Position numbers and translations under genes: made by a program
Assembly (NCBI RefSeq): GCF_003065425.1
Contig: NZ_CP026949.1
Span: forward strand, 1,116,001 to 1,180,000
Source of the DNA: Mycetocola zhujimingii
Lineage (GTDB): Bacteria > Actinomycetota > Actinomycetes > Actinomycetales > Microbacteriaceae
DNA: 64,000 nucleotides
Direction: 5' to 3'
Notes under the pieces: generated by a model
What the model saw: only the letters and a program-made list of their open reading frames with translations
What the model was told of the DNA's origin: nothing
Databases searched by the model: none
Shown here: piece after piece, positions 1 through 8,500 of the stretch
Position numbering within the stretch: the first letter of the stretch is position 1
Layout: each line of letters starts with the position of its first letter

Positions 1-975
1 CTGTTCTCGTTGATTGTCGCGATGCTCGTCTTCGCACTTGCGCCTTCCGCACGACGTTTCCTCGGTCGAGGTCCTCGATCGCGTATTGACAAGAGGACCC
101 CAGCGGCCGCTGCGCGGTATTCATCCGAGCGTGGCGCGCTCGGCGGGGGCGCTATTGCGGTCATCATCGTGTTCGCGGCCGAGAACGTAGTGCGTGGATA
201 TCTGCTGAACCTTTCCGACGTAGTTGCGTGGTGGGAGTACGCAACTCCTGTGTTCACCGCGTTCCTCAGTCTCTCTGTGGTGCTTTGGCTTATCGTTTTT
301 CGGGGCACGATCCCACCGGAACAGCCCGTCCTTTCTGTCAGTCCCCGAACCTGGATCAGCTTTGGCCCTCGAATCGGTATCACCGTGGCCATCGCTGCGG
401 CGTGCGCTCTGTTCGTGACAACTGTTGCGGCGGGATTAGCTTCCTCGGCAGATAGCCGCGGCCGGTACATTCACCTAGAGATTCCGGTACCTAACGAAGC
501 GATCGACGCGCTCCGTCCTTGGTTCTACGGGTGGGCGTATGGAGTACCTGTGATCATTTGCCTTGCGGCACTGGCGGTTACGTGCGGGGTGACGCTTCAG
601 CGCAACGCGGCCAGGCCGTTCATGCGACCAGATACGGTCGGAGCAGAGCGCGCTGCCCGTGTCGAGATAGCGTCCAGCGCCGTGCTCATTACGACTGCCG
701 CGTCACTGCTTGCACTCGGCGGAGCGTTTCGCCTGATCGCCAGCTCGGGGTCAATCTCTGCGCTAGTGGTCCAGAACGGGGGTGAGAGTGACTCGTACGA
801 AGCGATGTGGCGGTATGCGGAGTTCGCGATAGCGGCAGGTTGGCTCGCTCCGCTTCTTGAGATAACAGCGTTCTTATCGCTGTTAGCTGTCGCAGGCAGG
901 CTGTTTCGAACTCGGGCGAAGGGACGAGCTCGCGAAGAAAACGAACTGGCCACCCGCTCCGAGGCGGTGAAATGA
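1..975 (+). CDS. Polytopic membrane protein (5' end may lie outside window)
   Basis: The reading frame is open from base 1, with a possible TTG start at 10, so the true start may be upstream of the window. The product has about six to seven hydrophobic segments (from base 10: roughly residues 45-68, 78-98, 118-142, 172-192, 222-243 and 275-297) and a short charged C-terminus. No enzymatic motif is recognisable. Its stop overlaps the start of a GntR-type regulator (ATGA), which suggests co-translation and that the regulator controls or accompanies this protein. Membrane protein plus short GntR (YtrA-like) pairs are common in actinobacteria and are often linked to cell-envelope stress or transporters; that role is inference. 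Confidence 0.6.
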   Translation: MFSLIVAMLVFALAPSARRFLGRGPRSRIDKRTPAAAARYSSERGALGGGAIAVIIVFAAENVVRGYLLNLSDVVAWWEYATPVFTAFLSLSVVLWLIVFRGTIPPEQPVLSVSPRTWISFGPRIGITVAIAAACALFVTTVAAGLASSADSRGRYIHLEIPVPNEAIDALRPWFYGWAYGVPVIICLAALAVTCGVTLQRNAARPFMRPDTVGAERAARVEIASSAVLITTAASLLALGGAFRLIASSGSISALVVQNGGESDSYEAMWRYAEFAIAAGWLAPLLEITAFLSLLAVAGRLFRTRAKGRAREENELATRSEAVK

Positions 976-1376
976 CCACGCCGCCTACTCTGTCGCCGAC
1001 CGATGATGCGAGTCCAGCGCTAGACATCTATCGGCAGCTGCGGGGTCTGATCGTCTCCGGCCAGCTCGGTGCAGGTGAACGACTACCCACGGTGCGGCAG
1101 ACGGCGCAAGATTTGAACGTGGCGCCCGGAACAGCGGCGAAAGCCTACAAACTGCTTGAACGAGACGGCCTCGTCGTTACTCGCACAGCCGCTGGCACTC
1201 GCGTTGCAGACGCGGCAGCTGTACTCCCAGGACCCGTTGTACGCCGCATCCGGGAGCTGGTGAACGAAGCAGAGGCAGTCGGCGCAAATGCCGACGATGT
1301 CATCGACGTGCTTCGAGTTATCTGGCAAACACGGTCCAATCTGACCACGACGCAAGAAGGCACGAACGTGTCATGA
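972..1376 (+). CDS. GntR-family transcriptional regulator, short YtrA-like type
   Basis: A 134-residue protein with a GntR winged helix-turn-helix at about residues 18-78: the stretch beginning YRQLRGLIVSG, then LPTVRQTAQDLNV and the GTAAKAYKLLERDGLV recognition region. Only about 50 residues follow, too few for a FadR or UTRA ligand domain, which is typical of the YtrA subfamily. It overlaps the preceding membrane protein gene by 4 bases, so the two are probably one transcription unit. The family binds operator DNA as a dimer. The effector is unknown. Confidence 0.85.
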   Translation: MTTPPTLSPTDDASPALDIYRQLRGLIVSGQLGAGERLPTVRQTAQDLNVAPGTAAKAYKLLERDGLVVTRTAAGTRVADAAAVLPGPVVRRIRELVNEAEAVGANADDVIDVLRVIWQTRSNLTTTQEGTNVS

Positions 1377-1489
1377 AGGCCTATGCAATTGATCCCACTG
1401 CCACCGCCCCTCCACCCACCGTCTCGCTGGAAATCCACATCGACCAGTTCAGTTTGATCGAAAAAACACCGGCTGCCTCGGAGATTTGA
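1373..1489 (+). CDS. Possible 38-residue small protein after GntR gene
   Basis: An ATG overlaps the GntR stop (ATGA) and opens a 38-codon frame beginning MKAYAIDPTATAPPPTVSLE and ending in TGA. Coupling to the regulator is the only argument for it. No domain is visible; it could be a chance frame or the truncated start of a lost third operon gene. Confidence 0.25.
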   Translation: MKAYAIDPTATAPPPTVSLEIHIDQFSLIEKTPAASEI

Positions 1490-1550
1490 GAGGATTACGC
1501 ACAGATCTGATCGTGTCGCGTTTATCGGCAGATGCCGAATAGGGAGAACA

Positions 1551-1796
1551 ATGCTCGGTAATCTCACCGGATTGCACCTCGTCATCATCGCCGGAGTGCC
1601 GTTGGTACTCGTTGCAGTCGTCGTGGCTGCCGTGGTCATCGGCATCCGTCTTTCACGCAAGAACGCTCCCCGATTGGCAACGTCGCCGAGCAACCCGACC
1701 GAACAAATTCAGCGGCTAGCTCAGCTTCGCGACGAAGGAATCTTGACCCATGCAGAGTACGAAGCGAAGCGCGCAGAGGTCTTGAACCGAAACTAG
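1551..1796 (+). CDS. Small membrane-anchored SHOCT-domain protein
   Basis: An 81-residue protein: an N-terminal transmembrane helix (about residues 9-34) followed by a polar linker and a C-terminal SHOCT motif (residues about 52-79, IQRLAQLRDEGILTHAEYEA). SHOCT is a short oligomerisation module found at the ends of many bacterial membrane proteins. AGGGAGAA lies just upstream of the ATG as a good ribosome binding site. It stands alone, 174 bases after the GntR gene. Function unknown. Confidence 0.75.
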   Translation: MLGNLTGLHLVIIAGVPLVLVAVVVAAVVIGIRLSRKNAPRLATSPSNPTEQIQRLAQLRDEGILTHAEYEAKRAEVLNRN

Positions 1797-1958
1797 CCCT
1801 CTGGAGCGGCGGTCCTTGGCATGACCGCTAACGCACTTGGCGCTCTTGGGGGGTGCCCTCCTCGCGGGCTAGAACATTGTCAGGCCTTCGCGCGGAGGTG
1901 CGTCTGGCATGTCGGTACGGAACACCTCCGTCTGGCTTCGGTCATCGAATCACGAGGC

Positions 1959-2408
1959 CTATTTAGAGGCGAGGCGTTGAGCGACAAGTTGCTCGAGTGC
2001 ATGCGGGTCGTCTCGAAGGTACGAGAATTCGGGGTCGTGGTGCGTCTGGATCTTCAGCTGTTGGAGATAGGCAATGATGCCCGGTAGGTACCGTTCATCG
2101 CCCTCGCGAAGGCGTCTCGCTGTGCCGGGATGGGCTTCGAAAACCAGGTCGATGAGAGCCGTTGCCCGTTCGGGCGCTGGCACACCGCTGAGAGTCGGAA
2201 CGATTGTCTCGGCCAAGGCGCCGTAGACCCAATATTGGGCCCAGGGTGACTCGTTCTTGAGCACGACTGCTGGCGAGGCGGGCTGTGGCCAGAACTGGAT
2301 CAGGTAGAGCTCAGACGGTGGCGCCTGTGGGTCGTCACGGAACTGTCGTGACCCAGTTTCACCGTCGATAACGACGAAGCGCACTCGGTACGTAATGCCG
2401 GGCGTCAT
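1959..2408 (-). CDS. Hypothetical protein (149 aa)
   Basis: A soluble protein without signal peptide or membrane segment, rich in Trp, Pro and charged residues, with a helical C-terminal half containing LPGIIAYLQQLKIQTHHDPE. I do not recognise a family. Its start overlaps the stop of the upstream reverse-strand gene (2405-2716) by 4 bases, so the two are probably translated together. The order resembles accessory two-gene units, but no toxin, immunity or enzyme motif is visible. Confidence 0.55.
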   Translation of the reverse strand: MTPGITYRVRFVVIDGETGSRQFRDDPQAPPSELYLIQFWPQPASPAVVLKNESPWAQYWVYGALAETIVPTLSGVPAPERATALIDLVFEAHPGTARRLREGDERYLPGIIAYLQQLKIQTHHDPEFSYLRDDPHALEQLVAQRLASK

Positions 2409-2716
2409 GGGGATGGAGAATCCGGTTGCACCCGGATCCCACGGTTCGAGGCCGAGGCCGAGGCCCCTGCCGTGATGGAGAACTCCACGACGTCGCTCCA
2501 GGTGGGATCGAAAATTGGCATGCTCGCAAAGGCTTGCGCCTCGACGGGAACAGTCCCGAACTGCCGAACAGTGGTCAACATCACCTGGCCGATATCGTTC
2601 GCGCGCACTAGGCCCAACGGCGACCCCCAGGGGACGAAGACCTTACCGTCCTCTCCCACGCGCAAATAGATTTGTGAGAATTCGGCGGCGACCTCACCTC
2701 GAACGCTGCCATCCAT
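2405..2716 (-). CDS. Hypothetical protein (103 aa)
   Basis: A small soluble protein with a beta-strand-like pattern (VAAEFSQIYLRVGEDGKVFV) and a serine/alanine-rich C-terminus. No family recognised. It is first in a two-gene unit with the next reverse-strand gene, linked by a 4-base stop/start overlap. Start at 2716 is the first available Met; no strong ribosome binding site distinguishes it. Confidence 0.5.
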   Translation of the reverse strand: MDGSVRGEVAAEFSQIYLRVGEDGKVFVPWGSPLGLVRANDIGQVMLTTVRQFGTVPVEAQAFASMPIFDPTWSDVVEFSITAGASASASNRGIRVQPDSPSP

Positions 2717-2800
2717 CGTTCCCCCGTCGAGATAGCGATTGAGACTTCCCAGAATGACTGCTCCTGCGGGTGGTCGTCGACTGATTGGTTGACGAAGCCA

Positions 2801-3130
2801 CTAGTCGTCAGGCGTGCAATCGTCCCACAACAGGAGCATCTTGTCGCCCCCGGCCACCGCTGTCCAATATGTAAGCCTGGGGTTCGCCAGCCTCGCAACC
2901 TGTTCGGCGAACCATCTGTTGAGCGACTTGAGAGCAGTTGAACCCTGGAACGCAGGGACGGCGACCCATACGATCGCGTCGGGCGTTCCCCACTCCTTGA
3001 GTAGTCCCAGCCTCGCTCCATGTTTGAGTGCTCGGGCAGCGTCCCGCTTGTCAACGAAACCCCCTTCAAAGAAGTACTCGTTTCCGGCATCATCCCAAGC
3101 CTCCCGACGTTGAGCGTAGTTGGTTGGCAC
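2801..3130 (-). CDS. Hypothetical protein (109 aa)
   Basis: A soluble protein with an acidic N-terminal region (EYFFEGGFVDKRDAARALKHG) and an aromatic C-terminal half. No signal peptide, membrane helix or known motif. It lies 84 bases upstream of the 2405-2716 gene on the same strand, so all three reverse genes at 1.96-3.13 kb may form one transcript. Its upstream side abuts a copy of the dispersed intergenic repeat at 3221-3332. Confidence 0.5.
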   Translation of the reverse strand: MPTNYAQRREAWDDAGNEYFFEGGFVDKRDAARALKHGARLGLLKEWGTPDAIVWVAVPAFQGSTALKSLNRWFAEQVARLANPRLTYWTAVAGGDKMLLLWDDCTPDD

Positions 3131-3220
3131 TTTTCACATCCTTCGGATCGTTGGGGCGGCTGGATGGGGCTTACCCTACCGGGCCACGCGACCGCCTTCG
3201 TCGGACGCTCCGGTTGTGGA

Positions 3221-3332
3221 CCTTCAAGGGATTTTCCCCTGCGTTTCGCTCTCCACGATGGAGTTGCCGGGCCGAAAAGTCGCGCAAGCTCCGCCCATGG
3301 GTGCGAGACAGCGAGGTTATGCGACAGCCCAA
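3221..3332 (+). repeat. Dispersed repeat, modules A and B (degenerate, compact copy)
   Basis: Module A (3221-3296) matches copies at 12445, 13071, 16108 and 17298 through landmarks such as AGTTGCCGGGC and GTCGCGCAAGC. It runs directly into a shortened module B (CCCATGGGTGCGAGACA then GGTTATGCGACA) without the usual spacer. This is the leftmost copy seen; the stretch 3131-3510 holds no convincing gene. Confidence 0.6.
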
Positions 3333-3510
3333 TCGCGAACAAGAACCGCGACGCGTTGGCTCTCGAGCGGATCTCGTCCCCCCGAAGAAGGGCACGCGAT
3401 CTGGGGTGTCGACCAGTAGGCTCTCGCTCCACGACTACGCCCCCATGGCGACCGAGCAATGAGTCACCTTCCCTTACGATCTGTATCTCCCACCACAGGT
3501 AGGCCTGGAC

Positions 3511-4089
3511 ATGACAATCGAACCGCATAGGACTCTCCCGCCGCCGAGACCCGCACGAGGTCACATCCGCCGCAAGCTCGGTATCCCACTCGCCATGGCG
3601 GTCACGGTCGTGGCACTGTTCTCGGCGTGTGTGTCAGCACCGGAGCCCGGCGTCGATCCCACCGCCAACACGAAAAGCACCGTCGAGGCGCCCCAGAGCA
3701 CATGGCCTGCGGACCCGGACTTCGCTGAACCGGATGCCCTCGCACCCGATGTCGCCATGACCTGCGCAGGACTTTCCGTCATCAGCACCACTCTTAACGA
3801 TGCGTGGGATCGCCATCAGTCAGGTGAAATCACAGCCGAACAACAAGCTGCGATCGTGAACTCAACAATCGTGAGTTTCGAATCCCTGGCCAACTTCACT
3901 TTCGGTCAACGAGGGCTCAGGACCGAGATCCACGAACTGCTGGGCTTCGTCCGTGCGCAAGCGCCACTCCCATCCGGAGCACTTTTCGACCCATGGAGCA
4001 GCCAACCGGGATTCGACTTGGTATGGAACCCGCTTTACGACGCGTGCCGCAATAACGGCTCCGAAATAATCACCATGGACGCGCCCTGA
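3511..4089 (+). CDS. Putative secreted lipoprotein
   Basis: A 192-residue protein with an arginine-rich N-terminus, a hydrophobic core (about residues 23-37) and a lipobox-like LFSAC with Cys40 as the likely lipidated residue. The mature part is low-complexity Pro/Thr at first, then helical and soluble, with two further Cys residues. No family recognised. It is probably anchored to the outer face of the membrane. An internal ATG at 3595 would give a shorter, more typical signal peptide, so the start is uncertain. Confidence 0.6.
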   Translation: MTIEPHRTLPPPRPARGHIRRKLGIPLAMAVTVVALFSACVSAPEPGVDPTANTKSTVEAPQSTWPADPDFAEPDALAPDVAMTCAGLSVISTTLNDAWDRHQSGEITAEQQAAIVNSTIVSFESLANFTFGQRGLRTEIHELLGFVRAQAPLPSGALFDPWSSQPGFDLVWNPLYDACRNNGSEIITMDAP

Positions 4090-4147
4090 GATCGCTGCCG
4101 TTCAGTTCGTATCGAGCCCACCGGGTGGCGACCAATACGATGCACGT

Positions 4148-4393
4148 ATGACGCAACGCAAGAAGACCCTCGTCACAGTGCTTGGTGGCGGCATCGCACT
4201 TGTCGCTGCGATCGTGACCATCGTCTACTTCTTTCAGCCCTGGCGCACTTGTCCGTATGACGATTCCTCGGCGGCCTGTGTGATGCTTCCGGCAGACGCA
4301 GCCGTGATGGCCACAGCGATGCTCGGCGTGCTGGTGGGGCTAGTCATCTTGGGCACGGGGCTTTTCACCAAGGGAGTCGAGTCCCCTCGGTAG
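4148..4393 (+). CDS. Small membrane protein, two TM helices
   Basis: An 81-residue protein with two hydrophobic helices (about residues 8-29 and 48-74) joined by a loop carrying two cysteines, possibly a disulfide outside the cell. TACGAT lies at 4136-4141, seven bases before the ATG, which fits a -10 element and a leaderless transcript, a common arrangement in actinobacteria. No family recognised. Confidence 0.55.
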   Translation: MTQRKKTLVTVLGGGIALVAAIVTIVYFFQPWRTCPYDDSSAACVMLPADAAVMATAMLGVLVGLVILGTGLFTKGVESPR

Positions 4394-4423
4394 AAGATTT
4401 CTCAGTCTCGTACTCTTTGACGC

Positions 4424-4570
4424 ATGGACGCTATGGCTGCCGCACTCCCGTGGGTCTGTATGGCGTTCTTTGTTCTGGTCGCCATCTCGGTTTTCGTCCG
4501 ATCGCGGAAGCCAGTTTGGATCCGCGACACGTGGCTTACCTCTCGGCGCGGCTCAGCTACTCGCTCGTGA
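4424..4570 (+). CDS. Possible 48-residue single-pass membrane peptide
   Basis: An ATG-to-TGA frame of 48 codons encodes a hydrophobic helix (VCMAFFVLVAISVFV) followed by an arginine-rich tail (RSRKP, TSRRGSATRS), which is the positive-inside pattern of a small membrane peptide. Nothing else in the region supports it, so it may be a chance frame. Confidence 0.25.
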   Translation: MDAMAAALPWVCMAFFVLVAISVFVRSRKPVWIRDTWLTSRRGSATRS

Positions 4571-4711
4571 GGTAATTGCCGACGAGAGGGGGCGAACGGC
4601 ACTGTTGACGTTCCCATGGCAAGAAAGGATTTCTCAATCGGATTCGATGCGCACATCCGTATGTCAACGATCCACCTGGACCGCGGCAACACAAGGAAAT
4701 GGAGCCAGACC

Positions 4712-6088
4712 ATGAGCACATCCCAGGCTGACGACAATCTGATCCCTCAGTTCGCCCGACCGGGCGAAGCCACACTTGCAGCCCGACACGTCATCCCGCA
4801 GCAGGAATCTCTGCCTGGAACAGCGAAACAAATCATCGACGACGAAACGATGCTCGACGGAAACTCCCGACTGAACCTCGCCACATTCGTCAGCACCTGG
4901 ATGGACGACGATGCGAAGCAGGTCTACGAAGCATCCTTCGATAAGAACATGATCGACAAGGACGAGTACCCGCAGACGGCGGCCATCGAGGACAACTGCT
5001 GGCACATGATCGCCAACCTGTGGAATGCGCCTGACGCGTCCCAGAGTATTGGCACCTCCACCATCGGATCGTCAGAGGCGTGCATGCTCGGGGGTCTCGC
5101 CTTCAAGCGACGCTGGCAGCAGGCACGGCGCGCAGCAGGTAAAGACACTTCGAAGCCGAATCTCGTCATGTCGTCCGCGGTACAGGTCTGTTGGGAAAAG
5201 TTCTGCAACTACTTCGACGTCGAACCCCGTTTTGTGCCCATCACCGAGGAGCACAAGACACTCGACGGGTATGACCTTGAAAAATACATTGACGAGAACA
5301 CCATCGGAGTCGTCGCCATCATGGGTGTCACCTACACCGGTATGTACGAGCCGGTCGCCGAGATCGCCAAGGCGCTCGACGACATTCAGGCCAAAACCGG
5401 GCTTGACGTCCCGATCCACGTCGACGGCGCTTCCGGAGGGATGATTGCACCGTTCCTTCAGCCGGATCTTGTCTGGGACTTCCGACTCGAGCGGGTGCAC
5501 TCGATCAGCACGTCAGGCCACAAATACGGGCTGGTCTTCCCTGGTCTGGGCTGGGCGGTCTGGCGTGAATCAAAGTGGCTCCCAGAAGACCTCATCTTCC
5601 AGGTGAGCTACCTGGGCGGCGAGATGCCAACGTTTGCGCTCAACTTCTCGCGTCCCGGCGCCCAGGTTCTCCTGCAGTACTACATGTTCCTCCGGCTCGG
5701 GTTCGAAGGATACCGCGCCGTTCAGCAGACATCGCAGGACGTCGCGAAGTTCCTCTCGGCGGGTATCGCGAAGCTTGACGCTTTTGAACTCTGGAACGAC
5801 GGCAGCGACATCCCGGTCTTTGCGTGGCGGCTGAAGGAAGGACACACCTCGAACTGGAACCTTTACCACCTTCAGGACAGGCTGCGCATGAAGGGCTGGC
5901 TGGTTCCCGCCTACCCAATGCCGGACGACCTGACCGACCTCACCGTTCAGCGCATTGTGGTGCGCACCGGACTCAGCATGGATCTGGCCGAAGAGTTGCT
6001 TGAAGGCATCGAAACCGAGACCGCTTACCTCGACGCACTCGAGTCGCCGATGCCCGTTGAGGCCCAGCGTCCCGCGTTCCACCACTAG
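4712..6088 (+). CDS. gadB: Glutamate decarboxylase
   Basis: A 458-residue PLP-dependent group II decarboxylase converting L-glutamate to GABA and CO2, consuming a proton; usually a cytoplasmic acid-resistance enzyme. The PLP-binding lysine is Lys271 in STSGHKYG, preceded by the HVDGASGG substrate/PLP region. SSEACMLGGLAFKRRW is also typical of Gad. Length and the whole sequence match bacterial GadA/B. The ATG at 4712 with GGAG upstream is preferred; an in-frame ATG at 4616 would add 32 atypical residues. The usual antiporter gene gadC is not present; only a short open frame follows, which may be its remnant. Confidence 0.95.
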   Translation: MSTSQADDNLIPQFARPGEATLAARHVIPQQESLPGTAKQIIDDETMLDGNSRLNLATFVSTWMDDDAKQVYEASFDKNMIDKDEYPQTAAIEDNCWHMIANLWNAPDASQSIGTSTIGSSEACMLGGLAFKRRWQQARRAAGKDTSKPNLVMSSAVQVCWEKFCNYFDVEPRFVPITEEHKTLDGYDLEKYIDENTIGVVAIMGVTYTGMYEPVAEIAKALDDIQAKTGLDVPIHVDGASGGMIAPFLQPDLVWDFRLERVHSISTSGHKYGLVFPGLGWAVWRESKWLPEDLIFQVSYLGGEMPTFALNFSRPGAQVLLQYYMFLRLGFEGYRAVQQTSQDVAKFLSAGIAKLDAFELWNDGSDIPVFAWRLKEGHTSNWNLYHLQDRLRMKGWLVPAYPMPDDLTDLTVQRIVVRTGLSMDLAEELLEGIETETAYLDALESPMPVEAQRPAFHH

Positions 6089-6097
6089 GAGCCGAAC

Positions 6098-6184
6098 ATG
6101 TCAACCGACGCGTCTGCACAAACGCCGGATGCCGCGGCTCACGCCGTATTCTCAAGTCCGCAAGAGGAACTTCAACCGAAACGG
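6098..6184 (+). pseudogene. Possible remnant of a second gad-operon gene
   Basis: Nine bases after the gad stop, an ATG opens a frame beginning MSTDASAQTPDAAAHAVFSS that then runs antisense into the 3' end of a reverse-strand acetyltransferase. The first roughly 29 codons look like a real translation start in the usual gadC position, but no transporter segment follows. I infer a gene lost by recombination; the evidence is weak. Confidence 0.25.
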
Positions 6185-6706
6185 CTATCGATGCAACCCG
6201 TCAGTCAGGTCGAAGTTCATTTGAACACGTCGGCCGTACCCAAGTCCTTGCTGTTGCTCGGCTATGAGCAGGTCTCGAAGAAAATCAGAATCGGGATCCC
6301 GCTCGACAAATCCACAGCTCAAGTAGAAGGGCGCGTTCCATGGAACGTCCGCGAACGTTCGCAGGGTGACCCGTTCGTATCCGCGCAGTCGTGATTCGCT
6401 CTTGACCGCTTCGACGAGCGCCCGCCCATGTCCGCGGCGCGCCGCTGACGGCCTGACCGATAGCTGTTCGAGATGACCGCCGCCAGGGACTTCGAGGACG
6501 TGGGCAAACCCGAGCGCATCCGACCCTAGAGTGTCGCTGGCCACGAGGATGAAGCCATTCTCCTGTGATGGCTTCGTATAAGAAGGAGCAGGCCGCCAGC
6601 CAGCTGTCGAGAACAAGGACGCGAACAGAGCATCAGCTTCATTCTCGATCGCTTCGAGAATTTCCAGATCGTCGGCCCTCGCTTGTCGAACAAAAGTCTT
6701 CAACAT
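6185..6706 (-). CDS. GNAT-family N-acetyltransferase
   Basis: A 173-residue protein starting MLKTFVRQARADDLEILEAIE, the usual first strand and helix of GNAT enzymes. Motif A is LEQLSVRPSAARRGHGRALV, carrying the acetyl-CoA pyrophosphate-binding R-x-G-H-G-R turn, followed by LRGYERVTLRTF and the PFYLSCGFVE end motif. I chose the internal start at 6706 because the upstream in-frame extension is proline-rich and unlike the family. The acetyl acceptor is unknown. It converges on the gad gene. Confidence 0.8.
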   Translation of the reverse strand: MLKTFVRQARADDLEILEAIENEADALFASLFSTAGWRPAPSYTKPSQENGFILVASDTLGSDALGFAHVLEVPGGGHLEQLSVRPSAARRGHGRALVEAVKSESRLRGYERVTLRTFADVPWNAPFYLSCGFVERDPDSDFLRDLLIAEQQQGLGYGRRVQMNFDLTDGLHR

Positions 6707-6761
6707 GACTCCGAGAGTAGTGTGAAGGGCGTTGCGAGGGTGACGCCCTCGGGCAGGTCCC

Positions 6762-6932
6762 GGGCTCGCTGTCCTGCTGGTTTCACTGGTTGTCTTTGGG
6801 GTCATCAAACCCAGCGCACTGATACTTATCTGTCGACCTGGGCCCGGTCGCGTGGGGCATCACCACGTTGCTCGGGTTGGCGGTGCGAGGGACGCTCGTT
6901 GTGTATCGCCGCAAACGGCGGACGGAAGGATA
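6762..6932 (+). pseudogene. Frameshifted remnant of a membrane protein gene
   Basis: One frame encodes GLAVLLVSLVVFGVIKP from 6762. A different forward frame from 6832 encodes VDLGPVAWGITTLLGLAVRG, followed by a basic end (RRKRRTEG) and TAA at 6930-6932. Together they look like two membrane helices and the basic tail of one protein separated by a frameshift. The remnant is short, so the call is tentative. Confidence 0.3.
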
Positions 6933-6975
6933 ACAATCGACAAAGAGACCACCCGTTCGAGATTTTTTCTTCTGG

Positions 6976-7572
6976 ATGGAACCATTTGATGCCGACCGGA
7001 CATTACAGAGTATGAGCGCTGACGCCGCCGACGCGGAAGACTGGGAGCGATCCGTCGCTGGCGACGGTGAAGCCTTCGGCAGGATCTTCGATCGCCATCG
7101 CGACCGCATAGCGCGCCACAGCCACCGCCTCGTGCCAAATGCACATGAGGTTGACGACGTCGTCGCAGTGACATTTCTCGAGGCGTGGAGACGACGACAG
7201 CAGGTTCGGCTCGTCGACCAGTCAGTACTTCCATGGCTACTAGTCACAGCTACGAACACCGCACAAAACCTCAGACGAAGTGCGCGACGACACCGAGCGT
7301 TCCTCGAACGCTTACCCGAACCGCCAGACGTTTCGGATAGCACCGAATCGATTGAAGGCGGCGTGGCAATGGATGCGCTCCGCAATCTCGGGTTGTCCGA
7401 TCGCCAAGTGGTCGTGCTCTGCGTACTGGAGGGGTTCAGTACGAACGAGGCTGCGACCGCTCTTGGTGTGCCACCAGGCACGATCAAGTCACGTCTCTCA
7501 CGCGCCAAACGGCGGCTCGCACATCAAGTGCGCCCCCTCGCCCAGCTAACCACAACGCCAGAGGAAGCATGA
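6976..7572 (+). CDS. ECF-type RNA polymerase sigma factor
   Basis: A 198-residue sigma-70 family protein with region 2 (DGEAFGRIFDRHRDRI ... VDDVVAVTFLEAWRRR) and region 4 (LSDRQVVVLCVLEGFSTNEA, then GVPPGTIKSRLSRAKRRL helix-turn-helix), separated by a short linker; sigma regions 1 and 3 are absent, as in extracytoplasmic-function sigmas. The start is ambiguous: 6976, or an ATG at 7012 giving MSADAADAEDW, a more typical N-terminus. The next gene overlaps it (ATGA) and encodes a single-pass membrane protein, as expected for a sigma/regulator pair. Confidence 0.85.
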   Translation: MEPFDADRTLQSMSADAADAEDWERSVAGDGEAFGRIFDRHRDRIARHSHRLVPNAHEVDDVVAVTFLEAWRRRQQVRLVDQSVLPWLLVTATNTAQNLRRSARRHRAFLERLPEPPDVSDSTESIEGGVAMDALRNLGLSDRQVVVLCVLEGFSTNEAATALGVPPGTIKSRLSRAKRRLAHQVRPLAQLTTTPEEA

Positions 7573-8384
7573 TGAGCAGTTCAACCGAACCGGAACCCGA
7601 ATCCAGTCGAACAGAGAGGCTCAGGGCAGAGCTCGTCGCAACTGTCAACGCTGAGCCCTACGCCAAACGCAGCAAACGCCCCCGGACGATCATTGCAGCG
7701 ATCGCCGCGTTCGCACTGGCAGGAGCGGCCACGGGAGGAACTATCACGTCAACAGCGCTTGCTGCCCCCGATGAACCCGTTACCGTCAATGTCCGGGACA
7801 TCGTGGCAGACTTCACTCTGCGCCACATCAACCTCATCGACACCCCTTTCGTTGTGTCAAGCCACGGCCGCACCATAATTGAGCTCGGAAAGGCGCCAGA
7901 AGGGGCAACGTCAATTGCTCTGAACCTCGACTGCATTGAACCAGGAGTTTTTACGGTCGGATTCAACTCCAGAAACGTAACCGCAATGGAGTGTGATATC
8001 GGGGGTGCCGGGAATAACAGCTATCTCCTCGAGGTCGATAGTCCTAATGACCAAACACTCACCGTCGACACCAAACCGTCGACGCAATACACAGTTTGGG
8101 CATCGTGGGCAAACGAAGATGCGATCCCTGAGAAATCTTCCGCGCAGGCTGCAGAGCTCGCTGATGGCCGGGTGACACAGGACGAATACAACGCTGCCTT
8201 CGACCGTTACGACTCGTGCATGGCTAAGACCGGTATGGCTCTTATCGGGATAGACCGCTCAGGAACGGTGATCAAATACAGCACTGTCAGCGAAGCGGTC
8301 TACTCCGCCGCCAGGCAATGTTATGAGGGCGAATTCAAAGACGTCGACGTCGAGTGGCAAGTTTCAAACCAAGACTCGCCGTAG
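7569..8384 (+). CDS. Membrane protein coupled to ECF sigma factor (possible anti-sigma or target)
   Basis: A 271-residue protein: an acidic cytoplasmic N-terminus of about 38 residues, one hydrophobic segment (about residues 40-65) and an extracytoplasmic domain of about 200 residues with a few cysteines. It overlaps the sigma gene by 4 bases. The cytoplasmic part is shorter than a usual anti-sigma domain and lacks the His-x3-Cys-x2-Cys zinc motif, so a role in sequestering sigma is inferred from position only. No family recognised for the outer domain. Confidence 0.6.
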   Translation: MMSSSTEPEPESSRTERLRAELVATVNAEPYAKRSKRPRTIIAAIAAFALAGAATGGTITSTALAAPDEPVTVNVRDIVADFTLRHINLIDTPFVVSSHGRTIIELGKAPEGATSIALNLDCIEPGVFTVGFNSRNVTAMECDIGGAGNNSYLLEVDSPNDQTLTVDTKPSTQYTVWASWANEDAIPEKSSAQAAELADGRVTQDEYNAAFDRYDSCMAKTGMALIGIDRSGTVIKYSTVSEAVYSAARQCYEGEFKDVDVEWQVSNQDSP

Positions 8385-8500
8385 GCAACAGAACGCACGC
8401 GTGAATGCCTCACGGCAGCCGGCCGTCCTCACCCGGGGTTAAGCGGTGGATTCGGGACTAGTGAGGGAGAAGCGCAAGGCTCAGCACAGGGGGCAGATTG

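Noticed and set aside
6683-7015. Forward frame of 110 residues overlapping the sigma factor start
   Set aside because: Composition is not protein-like and it conflicts with the sigma gene and the membrane remnant.
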